A stretch of DNA of 64,000 nucleotides from Sphingomonas sp. HMP6. GTDB taxonomy: Bacteria; Pseudomonadota; Alphaproteobacteria; Sphingomonadales; Sphingomonadaceae. The stretch's first letter is position 1, and each line of letters starts with the position of its first letter. The stretch is from the NCBI RefSeq assembly GCF_013374095.1, contig NZ_AP022672.1, forward strand, positions 1,301,501-1,365,500, given 5' to 3'. The notes beneath the pieces were generated by a model. It saw nothing but the letters and a program-made list of their open reading frames with translations. It was not told where the DNA came from and ran no database searches. The translations under genes and the position numbers were made by a program. This document shows positions 15,119 through 25,360 of the stretch, piece by piece.

Positions 15119-17875
15119 TCAGAATTTCACGCGTCCGCCAAAGAGCACGCGCCGGTCAAGCTCGGCCACGCTATAAGGCAAATAGAGGTCGGTCGATTTG
15201 TTGACGGCTTGCGCCTTGGTCAGATTGTTGGCCTGCAACTGCACCGAGACATGATCGGTGATGTCGTAATTGGCGGAAAAATCGAGCTGACCATAAGGAT
15301 CGGTGAAGCGCGGAATGCCGAAGTCATCGCTGAACTGCGCGAGGTAGCGCGCCCGATAAGAGTATGAGAATCGAAGATCGAACCGGCCGTTGTCGTAATA
15401 GCCGACCAAATTATAGCTATTCTTCGAAAGGCCGGGTAGCCCCTGGCTGCGGACATCGTTCGATTGGCCGAAGTTAGCGGAACTATCGGTATACGAATAG
15501 TTTGCGACCAAGCCGAAATCCTTCAGCACCGGCGTGATGAGGCCGAGGCGCGACTGAAGGGTGACTTCGAATCCCTTGATCTTCGCGGACACACCGTTCA
15601 CCGGCTGGGTGAAGGTGATCGGCCCACTGACCAGCACACCATCGGCCTGCCGCGGGTAGGTGCGGGTTTCGACGAAGGTCTTTGTGTCGATGAAGTCCTT
15701 TATGTCCTTGTAAAAGACGTTCACCCCGAACACGCCGTCGCGACTGAAATACCATTCGCCGCCAACATCAAAATTGTCGGCGGAGTAAGGCGTCAGCGCC
15801 GGATTGCCCTTCGTGCCCTTGCCGCCGCTTTCATCGATGCCGTTATAGCTTTCGGATGGGGCCAAATCGCCAAGGTTCGCGCGAGTCAGCGTGCGACCAT
15901 AGGCTGCCCGCAAGATCACCCCCCGGGTGACTTCCCATCGGGCAGTCATGCTCGGCAGAAAGGAAGAATAAGCGCTGGAGAGGCTGACCGGCGTGATTTG
16001 CTGGTTGGCCTGGTTCGCATTGGCGACCTGAAACCCGCTGATCAGCTGTTTGGTGTGGATGAAGCGGACGCCGGTGACCAGATTCAAAGTGTCCGTGCCG
16101 AATTCGGCCTGCGCATAGGCGCCGAATGTCCGCTCCGTCACGTCATAGCTTTGCGCAGGCGCCGCTGCCGACATCACCCGGAGCGTGGTTCCCGCGAGCG
16201 GTGTCCCGTTGATGCCATTGGGCAGGTAAATGCTGCGTACGAGTGCCTCGTCGACCGAGATCAACTGGCTCGGAACCGACGTTCCCCCGCCGCTCACATG
16301 GAAGGGAACGAGCGCGCCGACAACGGCCAGCGAGGGCAGCGCGTTCGTCGCCACGCCTGTCGCGCGATTGAGCCGTGTGTCGGAGGCCGTACGCGTAACA
16401 TTGCGATCCGAGTAGCGCGCGCCGAAGCGGACGTTCTTGAGTGCCGAATCGAATGTCCGCTCCACATCGAGCTTGGTCGAAAATTCGCTGTCCTTGTCGC
16501 TCGTCGGGCGGAAGGCGAAGGTGTTGAGCAGAAAATTGTTGGGATTGCTCATGAAGTCGGTCGCGGTCGAACTGAAATCGAGGAAGTTCCCGCGTGCTTG
16601 ATAACTCACGACGCCCGGATCGAACTTACCCGCGCCGTCGGCGAGGCGGAAGGAATAGAGGTCAAATGTACGATCGGATTTGCGGCGCGAATAGCCAACC
16701 ATCGGCGTTATGGTCCACGCGTTGGCCGGTGTCCATTTGACGCTGCCGGACAGCTGCAGGAAGCTTTCGTCGGTTTTGTAAAAATTGGCCCCGACGCGCT
16801 GCTGGATGTTCGTGAAGTCGCCGCTGGTGATGACGTCTCTACCGCCCATGTTTTCGATGACGGTATTGGTCGGCGCGTTCGCGCCGCCCTCAATTGCCAT
16901 GTCGTCGCGAAGGGCCAAGCGATCGCTTTTGAGCTTGCCGTAGAGTCCATCGACCGTCAGTTCCAACGTATCGCTGGGCCGTGCCTGGATCGCGAGTGTG
17001 GTTCCGAGCGTCTTCCGGTGATCGCGGAAGTAATAGTAGCGCGGGCCGTTTGCGTTCAGTGCAGCGCCCACGGCCGCAGTTGCCTTAACCGGCCCGGTAT
17101 TGGCGTTGGAGAAGGCGCGCCAGCTGCCGCCCTCGATCGTGTCGGAGCGGAACGTCGTGTCGGCATAAGCGAGCGAAGCCGTAATCCCGAAGCTCTCGCT
17201 GGGCCGATAGCTCAGCGAGACCGATCCGCGCGGATCGACCTGCTTGTTGATGTTGCTGTAATTGCCGATCGCCGATGCCGAGATATGGAAACCGTCCTTT
17301 TGCGATAGCGGACGCGGCGTTTCCAGCTGGACCACGCCGGCAAGTCCGCCTTCGGTCAGTGACGGAAGGCTCGTCTTGTTGACGACCGCACTCGTGAAGA
17401 GCTCGGCGGGCAGAATCTCGAAGCTGAAGCCACGGCCGCCGCCGCCCGAGCTGCCGCCAAAGCGACCACCATCATTGTTCGAGGTGCCGGCTACGCCATT
17501 GATCTCGACCAGAGTGAACGTCGGGCCGAGACCGCGCAAATTGATCTGCTGCCCCTCACCGAAACTGTTGCGGTCCAGGGTTACGCCCGGGATGCGCTGC
17601 AGCGATTCCGAGATGTTCAGATCGGGAAACTTGCCAATGTCCTCAGCGGTGATCGCGTCGGTAATGCCCGTAGCGTTGCGCTTGATGGTCAACGAACGCT
17701 GGAGACTGCCCCGGAAGCCCGTGACGACGATGTCGGCGGGCTCATCGACGTCGCCCGAAGTGGTCGGTGTCGGTGCCGCGTCGCTCGGAGGCGGGCTGGA
17801 CTGGGCCTGTGCAGGACGAGCGACAAAGGCCAGCGCGACTAACGCGCAGCCGCAGCAAAGTGTCGATTTGTTCAT
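15119..17875 (-). CDS. TonB-dependent receptor, TIGR01782-like (carbohydrate-type)
   Basis: 918 residues, signal peptide ending RPAQAQ. The plug domain has DIVVTGFRGSLQRSL, KRNATGITDAITAEDIGKFP, DLNISESLQRIPGVTLDR and LRGLGPTFTLVEINGV, the hallmarks of the Caulobacter/Xanthomonas TonB receptor subfamily that often takes up oligosaccharides. A Gly-rich loop (FGGSSGGGGRGFSFE) follows the TonB plug start. The barrel ends ...VLFGGRVKF with the usual terminal Phe. It is upstream of the symporter on the same strand. The long leader (17876-18173) holds an inverted repeat. Confidence 0.93.
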   Translation of the reverse strand: MNKSTLCCGCALVALAFVARPAQAQSSPPPSDAAPTPTTSGDVDEPADIVVTGFRGSLQRSLTIKRNATGITDAITAEDIGKFPDLNISESLQRIPGVTLDRNSFGEGQQINLRGLGPTFTLVEINGVAGTSNNDGGRFGGSSGGGGRGFSFEILPAELFTSAVVNKTSLPSLTEGGLAGVVQLETPRPLSQKDGFHISASAIGNYSNINKQVDPRGSVSLSYRPSESFGITASLAYADTTFRSDTIEGGSWRAFSNANTGPVKATAAVGAALNANGPRYYYFRDHRKTLGTTLAIQARPSDTLELTVDGLYGKLKSDRLALRDDMAIEGGANAPTNTVIENMGGRDVITSGDFTNIQQRVGANFYKTDESFLQLSGSVKWTPANAWTITPMVGYSRRKSDRTFDLYSFRLADGAGKFDPGVVSYQARGNFLDFSSTATDFMSNPNNFLLNTFAFRPTSDKDSEFSTKLDVERTFDSALKNVRFGARYSDRNVTRTASDTRLNRATGVATNALPSLAVVGALVPFHVSGGGTSVPSQLISVDEALVRSIYLPNGINGTPLAGTTLRVMSAAAPAQSYDVTERTFGAYAQAEFGTDTLNLVTGVRFIHTKQLISGFQVANANQANQQITPVSLSSAYSSFLPSMTARWEVTRGVILRAAYGRTLTRANLGDLAPSESYNGIDESGGKGTKGNPALTPYSADNFDVGGEWYFSRDGVFGVNVFYKDIKDFIDTKTFVETRTYPRQADGVLVSGPITFTQPVNGVSAKIKGFEVTLQSRLGLITPVLKDFGLVANYSYTDSSANFGQSNDVRSQGLPGLSKNSYNLVGYYDNGRFDLRFSYSYRARYLAQFSDDFGIPRFTDPYGQLDFSANYDITDHVSVQLQANNLTKAQAVNKSTDLYLPYSVAELDRRVLFGGRVKF

Positions 17876-18173
17876 GGTGGTGCCCCTTTGACGTGTCCAG
17901 GCGCCTATGAGCGAGCTATGTTACATTAATAAGTATCGCTAAGGGATTTAGTGAAATAGCGATGCAAATGTGGGTGGGGCGTGTTGCTGTATAAGGCGCC
18001 GCCGTGCCCCGCAGCATTGCAAGCTATGATGGCTTGACGTCGTACTGCCGCCGGTGCTCGGCATATGGCGATCGGTCGCAGCACGCACGTCGCCAAGGCA
18101 GGCCCGACGAGACAAGCCAAACGATTCCCGGTATCGACGACCGGGTTGAGAAACTCGCGGCAAGGATCGCCTC
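17876..18173. promoter_or_regulatory. Divergent promoter region of the TBDR and the CitE-like gene, with an inverted repeat
   Basis: About 300 bp without a gene. ATCGCTA (17935-17941) and its reverse complement TAGCGAT (17957-17963) form a 7-15-7 inverted repeat in an AT-rich stretch, 60-88 bp upstream of the TBDR start. The half site TAGCGAT resembles half of the ROK palindrome (TAGCGGTAT), so regulation by the same protein is possible but weakly supported. Nothing else is recognised. Confidence 0.4.
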
Positions 18174-19073
18174 ATGACATTCAGATCGCTGCTCTTCGTG
18201 CCTGGTGACCGGCCCGAGCGATTCGACAAGGCCGCTGCCTCCGGCGCCGACGCGCTGATCCTCGATCTGGAGGATTCGGTCACCGCCGAAAATAAGGGCC
18301 GCGCGCGTGATGCCATCGCAGCGCGGCTGTCCGGGGACCGGACCGGGCCTGCGCTGTTCGTCCGCGTCAATCCGGCGGACGGGGCCGATCACGCCGCAGA
18401 TCTCGCCGCAATCGGCGCACATCGGCCCGACGGCATCGTCCTGCCAAAGGCCGAGCATGCCGATGACGTCAGCCGACTCGCCGCGCGACTGACCGGTGTT
18501 CCGATCCTGCCGATCGCGACCGAGACGCCCCGCGCGATCTTCGGGCTCGGCAGCTACGCAACCGTCGCCCGCCACCTCGCCGGGCTGACCTGGGGTGCGG
18601 AGGATTTGCCCGCGGCGATCGGCGCGACCGCGGCGCGCCTGCCCGACGGCGGCTATACCGCGCCGATCGAACTCGCGCGTTCACTCATGTTATTCGGCGC
18701 CCATGCGGCCGGCGTCCCCGCAATCGAGACGATCTATCCCGCCTTCAATGATCTCGACGGCCTCGCCACTTATGCCGCGCGCGGACGGCGCGACGGCTTC
18801 AGCGGCATGATGGCGATCCACCCGAAGCAAATCGCCGTCATCAACGCGGCCTTCACGCCCGATGCAGCGGAGCGCGCGTGGGCGCTGCGGATCGTGGCGG
18901 CGTTCGAGGCAGCACCTGGCGTGGGCGCGCTCCAGCTCGACGGCAAGATGATCGACGCACCCCACCTCAAACAGGCCCGCGCGGTGATTTCCCGCGGGCA
19001 CGGCGGAGATGTCGACGTCACAAGCGATCATCGGGCGATGGTGCCCACGGTAACGGCGTCAGCGACACGCTGA
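18174..19073 (+). CDS. HpcH/HpaI aldolase / CitE-like CoA ester lyase
   Basis: 299 residues, size typical of CitE/Mcl-type lyases. The start RSLLFVPGDRPERFDKAAAS, then GADALILDLEDSV, is the family signature, with the Mg ligands in LDLEDSV. PILPIATETPRAIFGL supplies the Glu of the barrel, LTWGAEDLPAAIGA the second Mg site, and GFSGMMAIHPKQI the C-terminal motif. It cleaves or forms a C-C bond in a CoA ester such as malyl- or citramalyl-CoA; the exact substrate is not evident. It is divergent from the TBDR and has no obvious operon partner. Confidence 0.88.
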   Translation: MTFRSLLFVPGDRPERFDKAAASGADALILDLEDSVTAENKGRARDAIAARLSGDRTGPALFVRVNPADGADHAADLAAIGAHRPDGIVLPKAEHADDVSRLAARLTGVPILPIATETPRAIFGLGSYATVARHLAGLTWGAEDLPAAIGATAARLPDGGYTAPIELARSLMLFGAHAAGVPAIETIYPAFNDLDGLATYAARGRRDGFSGMMAIHPKQIAVINAAFTPDAAERAWALRIVAAFEAAPGVGALQLDGKMIDAPHLKQARAVISRGHGGDVDVTSDHRAMVPTVTASATR

Positions 19074-19224
19074 ACGGCGTGGAGGCGTAATTGCGGCCCA
19101 TGACGGTCGCCTGTTTCCATTGGTCCTAGCGCAGCGAGCCGAGCCCGGCACGGTTCGCTCTTACCCAGGCCCGCCGATATCCACGTGGTTTTGCTTCAAG
19201 GGTCGGCGACTTTGGTCGTCCGGG

Positions 19225-19908
19225 TCAGTCACCCGTCAGGGTCGCGACCGCTTCCTTCGCCTTGACCGCATGCCGCGCGGCACCTGCGGTGCTGCAAATC
19301 TTGCGCGCCTGTTCTTCCACCTCATACAGGCTTTCGCGCACGAAACGGGCGTCCATCCCATCGACGATCGCGCCGAAATGGACGTGGCCGGCATCGCGCA
19401 TCCCGAAAATGCCCATCAGATAGCGGTCGAAAGCCTGGCGGATCGATTCCATCTGGCCATGTTCGTCGAGCCAGATCCGCGTTGTGGCCGAGCTTGAGAA
19501 AGTGCCGAACCATTTCCCCGCCAGCACCGAATCCGGGTGATGATCGCGGATGTCGGTCGGCGTCAGCGCGACGCCAAGCACGCGATCGACATAGCCCTTT
19601 ATGATCGCAGGCGGCATGCCGAACCAGATCGGGTAGACGAAGACGAGCACGTCAGCATCGCGCAACAGGCCGATTTCGTGCGCGACGTCAGCCGACATGC
19701 CATCGGCATGGCCAGGCCGGCGGTTGGCGCGCAGCCGTGGATCGAAATCGAGTTCGTAAAGATCGCGCACCACTGCGCTATGGCCGATCTCGCGGACCGT
19801 CTTGCAATAGCGTTCGACGACTTCGTGGTTAAAGCTGCCCGGTTCGGGGTGACCGAGCACGACGATGTGGCGGATCGGCGCGCTGGCCGATGCTGAATGG
19901 TCAGTCAT
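19225..19908 (-). CDS. NAD(P)H-dependent oxidoreductase, flavodoxin fold (MdaB/Kef-regulator type)
   Basis: 227 residues from an ATG preceded by AGGA. HIVVLGHPEPGSFNHEVVER is the FMN-binding start, and DVLVFVYPIWFGMPPAIIKG with YVDRVLG matches the flavodoxin_2 signature. ESLYEVEEQARKICSTAG follows near the end. Cytosolic quinone or electrophile reductases of this kind use FAD/FMN. It is alone; the YoaK-family gene lies 68 bp upstream on the same strand and may share its transcript. Confidence 0.85.
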   Translation of the reverse strand: MTDHSASASAPIRHIVVLGHPEPGSFNHEVVERYCKTVREIGHSAVVRDLYELDFDPRLRANRRPGHADGMSADVAHEIGLLRDADVLVFVYPIWFGMPPAIIKGYVDRVLGVALTPTDIRDHHPDSVLAGKWFGTFSSSATTRIWLDEHGQMESIRQAFDRYLMGIFGMRDAGHVHFGAIVDGMDARFVRESLYEVEEQARKICSTAGAARHAVKAKEAVATLTGD

Positions 19909-19976
19909 GATGTCATCCTCCGGTATCGTGGCGTGATCATACCACGCTTGCCGGGGTGCGAGATACGACGATTTGC

Positions 19977-20636
19977 CTAACCAACGCGCAATCGTCGGGC
20001 GACGAGCGCCAGGATCGCCGACGCGCCCGCCGCCGCCCATAGCGCCGCCATCGCGATCTGCGCATAGACCGCCGCGCCGAGGATCGCGCCCGCAACGAGG
20101 CCCGCCCATAAGGCGACATAGGACAGCCATTCGAGCCCGCCGGTCCCGCGCAGCATCGCGGCAATGCCCTGCCCGATCTTGGCGAGTGTGCCGGTCATGT
20201 AGGTGAGCCCGATACTGCCGCCGCCGGGCTGTTCGAACGCGGCATTCTCCGCACCCATCGCCAGGGCCGTCAAGGCCAAGGAAAAGACGGTGCTCCCCGC
20301 GGTCCCGGCCATGGCCGCACCCGCCAGCAGCGCGGCGACCAGCGCCAGCACGATCGAACGGCGATGTCGCTCATCGATCGATCCGCACAGCGAGCCGAGC
20401 GTGACACCGACCACGAAGCTCAGGATCAACCCGCCCGCCATCCCCGCCGCCGTCGTCCAATGCGCGACGCCGACCGCCAGACGCGTCGAATTCCCGCTCA
20501 TGAACGACACGAAGAAACCGCCCGAGTGCAGGAAACCCACGGCATCGACATAGCCGGCCACGCCGGACAAGCAGACGGCGAGCGCCTGGACGCGCTTATC
20601 GAGCTTGGTCAGGCCAGCACCGCAGCGGCTGGGCAT
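19977..20636 (-). CDS. YoaK-family (DUF1275) membrane protein
   Basis: 219 residues with about six hydrophobic segments. Signature phrases are LSGVAGYVDAVGFLHSGGFF, VSFMSGNSTRLAVGVA, AMGAENAAFEQPGG and LTYMTGTLAKIGQ. Function of the family is unknown. The ATG at MPSRCGAGL was chosen; a TTG 16 codons upstream would add a charged stretch. It is followed by the reductase and preceded by a TBDR on the same strand. Confidence 0.85.
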   Translation of the reverse strand: MPSRCGAGLTKLDKRVQALAVCLSGVAGYVDAVGFLHSGGFFVSFMSGNSTRLAVGVAHWTTAAGMAGGLILSFVVGVTLGSLCGSIDERHRRSIVLALVAALLAGAAMAGTAGSTVFSLALTALAMGAENAAFEQPGGGSIGLTYMTGTLAKIGQGIAAMLRGTGGLEWLSYVALWAGLVAGAILGAAVYAQIAMAALWAAAGASAILALVARRLRVG

Positions 20637-20744
20637 CACGCCGAGAAAGAGAATGTCCGACCATCGCGGCGAGCCTATCACCAAGTCGGGTCGCTGCCCA
20701 TATGCCGCCGAAGCCCGCGAGCGGACCGCGCGGCTGCATCCCGA

Positions 20745-22751
20745 TCATCTGAAGCGCAGCCCGATCCACAGCGTACGGGGCGTGCCAAGGTCGGTCGACC
20801 CGCCCGCGTTGCGCGTGACGATCGTCTCGTCGAGCGCATTCTCCGCGCGCGCGATCAGCGCGAGATGCGCGCCGAGCGGCAGCTTCACGACCGCGTCCAG
20901 CGTGGTCGCGGCGGGAAGGATATCGGTCTGCAGGTCATCCTCATATTGCCGACCGACGTGGCGCGCAGTGAGCGATGCGCCAAACCGATGGCCCTCCCAG
21001 GCCAGCGTCGCGCTTGCCGCATGGCGCGGGCTTTGCGCGGGCGCGAATCCATTCAACGCCGCCGAAGCCCCGGAAGCGCGGACCTTGCTGTCGCTGAACG
21101 CATAAGTGGCATCCAGCGAGAAGCCACCGCGCGCGGCATGCGCCGTCACTTCCACGCCCTTCGCGACGATCGCGTCGACATTGCGGCGCTGACGCGTGTT
21201 GGCGGCGATCGTGACGTTGGCAATGGCCCCGTTCAGCCGGTTGTAGAAGGCGGTGAGCCCGAGCGACACGCCGCGCGTCGGAGTGAGGTCGACTCCCCCC
21301 TCCACGCCACGCAACCGCTCCAAACCGAGCGCGGCATTGGCTTGCGTCGTGATCGGAAAGACGACGAACGGCCGGTACAGTTCGTTCAGCGTCGGCAAGC
21401 GGAACCCGGTATAGCCCGCCGCGCGCAGCCGCACCGCGTCGCTCGCGCGGAACAGCGCGCCGGCCCGCCCGGTCCCCTCGACCCCATTCCGGTCGGCGAA
21501 GCGCGTGTCCGTAGTCGGCGCACCCGCCGCGTTCGCTTCGCGGAAGAAACCGTCGGTAATCGTCCAGCGGTCGCCGCGCACCCCGGCGGTCAGGACCAAA
21601 CGACCGAGCGTCCAGTCATCCTCGACGAACAGCCCGGCGGTGCTGGTCCGCCCGCCCGCGGTTCGCCGCGTCGTGACCAGGCCGGTCGCGGCATAGGCAT
21701 CCTCATACAGCACGCCCTCCCCGATCCGCGCGTCGACCCCGACCCGCAGCACATGATCCGGTCCAACCGGCGGGCGCAGCTCGATCTTGCCACCAACGCC
21801 GGTCGCGGGCGTGTTGCGCTGGTCTAGTGTGAGCTTGAAGCTCGTCGCGCTGATGACGCGGTTGGTGAAGTTGCGCGCTTGGACATAGGCCAGCGCATCC
21901 ACCGCCCAGCTCCCGCGATGGATGAGCCGAACACTGGCATCCTGCGCTGCCGAGCTGCTGTCGGCCCCGGCAAAGCGCAGCGTGCGGTTGTCGCGGTACA
22001 GCAGACCGCGCGCCTGCAGCTCGGTCTGCGCATCGATCGGCACAACCGCGCGTAGCGATCCCGACCAGTCGCGATAGCGCGCCCGCACGGTGGCGGCGGA
22101 ACGTTGCGCGGGCGGTGTGGTGAAGAAACCATCGCCTTGCTGGAACTTGCCCGATGCGCTGACGAAGCCACCACCGACATCGGGCGAGACACTACCCGCG
22201 GCCTCGACCGCATTGGCGCTGCCGTAAAATGCTTCCCCCGAAAATTGCGATAGATCGCGCCGGGTCGCGCTGGCCAGTTCGATCGTACCCGCAACCGCTC
22301 CCGCGCCGAACGCACCCGCGCCGCCGCCGCGCGTGATGCGGACGCTCGACAGCCGGTCGGCGGAGAGCGCATTGAACGGGATATAGCCGAAGAAGGGATC
22401 GGCCAGCGGCACGCCGTCGAGCAGCACCAGCGCCCGGCTTGAGGCATTGCCGCCCAGCGCACGCAGCGTCACGCCCTGCGCCGACGGGTTTGCCGATCGG
22501 CTGTCGGAGCGACGGAATTGCTGGAACCCAGCGACATCGGCGAGCACGTTTTCGACCCGGCCCGATGCGTCGCCCGTTAGCCGAGCGCGCTCGATCGTGA
22601 CGGACCCATAAGCCGGAACGCCGGGCGGCGGCGGCAACGGGCGTCCGAGCACCACGATGTCCGGGACATCGGGTTGCGGCGCGGCCTGCTGCGCAAACAC
22701 CGGAGCGGAAATCGTGAGCACGGCGACGGGCAGGAGCAGGAAAGGGCGCAT
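20745..22751 (-). CDS. TonB-dependent receptor (BtuB-like size)
   Basis: 668 residues, signal peptide ending APVFAQ. TonB box DIVVLG about residue 31; plug with RLTGDASGRVENVLADVAGF, VTLRALGGNASSRALVLLDG and VPLADPFFGYIPF. The barrel ends TLWIGLRFR. Small size and plug fit cobalamin or siderophore receptors. No cobalamin riboswitch is visible in the 215-bp divergent gap it shares with the next receptor. Confidence 0.92.
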   Translation of the reverse strand: MRPFLLLPVAVLTISAPVFAQQAAPQPDVPDIVVLGRPLPPPPGVPAYGSVTIERARLTGDASGRVENVLADVAGFQQFRRSDSRSANPSAQGVTLRALGGNASSRALVLLDGVPLADPFFGYIPFNALSADRLSSVRITRGGGAGAFGAGAVAGTIELASATRRDLSQFSGEAFYGSANAVEAAGSVSPDVGGGFVSASGKFQQGDGFFTTPPAQRSAATVRARYRDWSGSLRAVVPIDAQTELQARGLLYRDNRTLRFAGADSSSAAQDASVRLIHRGSWAVDALAYVQARNFTNRVISATSFKLTLDQRNTPATGVGGKIELRPPVGPDHVLRVGVDARIGEGVLYEDAYAATGLVTTRRTAGGRTSTAGLFVEDDWTLGRLVLTAGVRGDRWTITDGFFREANAAGAPTTDTRFADRNGVEGTGRAGALFRASDAVRLRAAGYTGFRLPTLNELYRPFVVFPITTQANAALGLERLRGVEGGVDLTPTRGVSLGLTAFYNRLNGAIANVTIAANTRQRRNVDAIVAKGVEVTAHAARGGFSLDATYAFSDSKVRASGASAALNGFAPAQSPRHAASATLAWEGHRFGASLTARHVGRQYEDDLQTDILPAATTLDAVVKLPLGAHLALIARAENALDETIVTRNAGGSTDLGTPRTLWIGLRFR

Positions 22752-22966
22752 CGTGTGGGTGAAACTCTCAACGCGCGGAGCGACCGGGCAATAGCAACGC
22801 TCCCTATCGCGAGCATCGCTCAAGGTCACAAGGGCTAGATCGACCGGGATCCGGCCGCCCGTTCCCTCACATCGACGTGGCTTCCGTACCATCGACTTTC
22901 AATCTCTATATCCCTCGGTATATAGCGAGTCGCCGGCGCGACCACGGTGCCACAACGGGGATTCCC
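22752..22966. promoter_or_regulatory. Divergent promoter region of two TBDR genes
   Basis: 215 bp. The segment TATATCCCTCGGTATATA contains a 5-bp inverted repeat near 22910-22925, the only AT-rich part and a likely promoter or operator. No riboswitch consensus or CDS was recognised. Confidence 0.3.
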
Positions 22967-25360
22967 ATGCGATCGACGATGTTAGCGGGAACCGCTGCAG
23001 GTGCGCTGCTAGCCTGCTACCCGCTTTCCGCGTTTGCGAAAGATGCCTCGACTGCCACGCCTCCGGGCGGTGACGCGACCTCCGACATCATCATCGTCAC
23101 CGCGCGCCAGCGAGCAGAGGACGTACAAAAAATCCCGATCGCGGTGTCGGTGATCGACGACGAGCAGATCCGGCGCTCTTATACGGTGAACACACAGCAA
23201 TTGAGCGTGCTCGTCCCCGCGCTCAATTACAGTTCGGCCAATCCGCGCAACACCGCTTTCACAATCCGTGGCCTGGGCAGCAGCGTCGTCGCGGTCAGCC
23301 AGGCGAATGACGGGCTGGAGCCCGGCGTCGGCTTCTACGTCGATCAAGTCTATCACGCCCGCCCCGCCACCGCCGCGTTCGATTTCGCGGATATCGAACG
23401 GATCGAAGTGCTGCGCGGGCCGCAAGGCACGCTGTTCGGCAAAAATACGACGGCGGGCGCGATCAGCATAACCTCCAAGGTGCCAAGCTTTACGCCTCAT
23501 ATGGACGCCGAGCTTTCGGTCGGGAACGCAGATTTTGTGCAGGCGCGGGCGTCGGCGACAGGGGCGCTGATCGGCGACAGCGTAGCGTTTCGGCTCTCCG
23601 GGCTCATTACCCGGCGTGACGGCGTGATCCACAACACGCGCACCGGCGCAGATCAAAACGGCATCGGCAATCAGGCGGTGCGCGGGCAATTGCTGTTCAA
23701 GCCAACCTCCGATTTCCAGTTGCGGCTAACCGCCGATTTCACCAATTTCCAAAGCGCGTGTTGCACGCAAGTCTATCTGCGCGCGGCCGATGTCAGCCCA
23801 CTACGCTCCGCCACACGGCAATATGGCGGGCCGAACGGGCTTGCTGCGCAATTCGGCTATGCCCCGCCGAGCACCAACCCGTACGATCGCCTGACCGACA
23901 TCGATGCGGCGCTTGGCGTCGAGACCAATGAGGGCGGCGTATCGGCGATCGCCCACTGGAACCTCGGCGGGATCGGGACGCTGAGCTCGGTTAGCGCGTG
24001 GCGGTTCTGGAACTGGGACGCAGCGAACGACCGCGATTACACCGGCATCCCGGTGCAGATCACGCAGCATATTCCCTCCCGGCAGGACCAGTTCAGCCAG
24101 GAACTGCGCCTCGCTTCGAACGGCGAGCATCGGCTCGGCTATGTCGCGGGGCTCTACGTCTTCGATCAGGCGATCAGCGGGCGACCGATCAGCATCTACG
24201 GTCCGGCGGGCGCACGCTATCTGATCGGCACCAGTGCCGGCACCGGCGCTGCGGCAGTCGCGGTGCCGGCCAATTTGCTCGACGGCTATGGCACCGATGG
24301 CAGCACACGCCTCCGCCAGGAGAGCTACGCAGGCTTCGGCGAGCTGACCTACAAGATCGTGCCGCGCGTCACGCTAAGCGCGGGGCTGCGCTACACCTAT
24401 GAGGTGAAGGACGGGAGCTACGACACCTTCACCTTTGGCGGCCCGACCGTCACCAGTGCGACGCTGATCAACGCGCAACTGGGGGTCTTGCGCGGACAAA
24501 GTTATGCCGCGCGCGACAGGGAGAGCAATCTGTCGGGTCGCGCCAACCTCGCATGGCAAGCGACTGACACAGTGTTGTTTTACGGAAGCTATGCGCGCGG
24601 GTTCAAATCGGGCGGGATCAACCTGTCGGGCTTGCCGCTCGACGCGAACAATCGCCCGGCGCTCGCCACCGCCGTGGTACGGCCCGAGTTAAACCAGACC
24701 TATGAAGGCGGGATCAAAGCCAGATTGTTGGACAAGCGCCTGACCGTCAACCTCGCCGGCTATTACACCGACGTGCGCGATTTCCAGGCGACGATCGTCA
24801 ATAGCAGCCAGACGATCGCGCTGCGCGGCTATCTGTCGAACATCCCCAAGGTAACGGTGAAGGGTTTTGAGGCGGATGTGACCGCGAACCTCACGCGGAA
24901 CTTCCAGCTCCGCGGTAGTGTTGCCTACGCCGACGGGAGATATGCGCGCTACCCCGCCGGCCCCTGCCCACTCGAAGCGCTAACCAGCGGAACGCAGGCG
25001 TGCAACCTGACCGGTCGCGCGCTCGCCGGCCTGCCGAAATGGGCGACCACGATCGGCGGCGACTACACGATGCCGGTCGGTTCAGGCGCGTTCATCCTGC
25101 ACGCCGATTCGAACTTCCGCAGCAGCTATGCCGGTGAGTCGACGCTGTCGCGCTACACAAAGATCGACGGGTACAACCTGACCAATGCGAGCCTAAACTA
25201 TCGCGCGAGGAACGGCCTGGAGATCGGGGTGTTCGCACGCAATCTGTTCGACGCGCATTACATCCAGAATCTGACGATCCAGGCCGGCAATTCCGGTCTG
25301 ATCCTCGGAACGCCGAGCGACCCGCGCGTGATCGGCGTAACGCTGCGGATGCGTCAGTAG
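22967..25360 (+). CDS. TonB-dependent receptor
   Basis: 797 residues, signal peptide ending LSAFAKD. Plug features: [57 protein letters not shown] and [11 protein letters not shown]. The barrel ends [11 protein letters not shown]. Of the Sphingomonas-type receptors with the VTARxRxEDxQxIPIAVS start, commonly expanded in sphingomonads; substrates are mostly unknown. Its last 7 bp overlap the convergent formaldehyde dehydrogenase gene. An ATG four codons in (MLAGTAAG) is also possible. Confidence 0.92.
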   Translation: MRSTMLAGTAAGALLACYPLSAFAKDASTATPPGGDATSDIIIVTARQRAEDVQKIPIAVSVIDDEQIRRSYTVNTQQLSVLVPALNYSSANPRNTAFTIRGLGSSVVAVSQANDGLEPGVGFYVDQVYHARPATAAFDFADIERIEVLRGPQGTLFGKNTTAGAISITSKVPSFTPHMDAELSVGNADFVQARASATGALIGDSVAFRLSGLITRRDGVIHNTRTGADQNGIGNQAVRGQLLFKPTSDFQLRLTADFTNFQSACCTQVYLRAADVSPLRSATRQYGGPNGLAAQFGYAPPSTNPYDRLTDIDAALGVETNEGGVSAIAHWNLGGIGTLSSVSAWRFWNWDAANDRDYTGIPVQITQHIPSRQDQFSQELRLASNGEHRLGYVAGLYVFDQAISGRPISIYGPAGARYLIGTSAGTGAAAVAVPANLLDGYGTDGSTRLRQESYAGFGELTYKIVPRVTLSAGLRYTYEVKDGSYDTFTFGGPTVTSATLINAQLGVLRGQSYAARDRESNLSGRANLAWQATDTVLFYGSYARGFKSGGINLSGLPLDANNRPALATAVVRPELNQTYEGGIKARLLDKRLTVNLAGYYTDVRDFQATIVNSSQTIALRGYLSNIPKVTVKGFEADVTANLTRNFQLRGSVAYADGRYARYPAGPCPLEALTSGTQACNLTGRALAGLPKWATTIGGDYTMPVGSGAFILHADSNFRSSYAGESTLSRYTKIDGYNLTNASLNYRARNGLEIGVFARNLFDAHYIQNLTIQAGNSGLILGTPSDPRVIGVTLRMRQ

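Noticed and set aside
18004..18170. Small gene upstream of the CitE-like gene
   Set aside because: Short frames on both strands lack ribosome-binding sites and overlap the divergent promoter region; nothing convincing was seen.
22752..22966. Cobalamin riboswitch before the BtuB-sized receptor
   Set aside because: No B12 box or conserved peripheral helices could be found on the minus strand.
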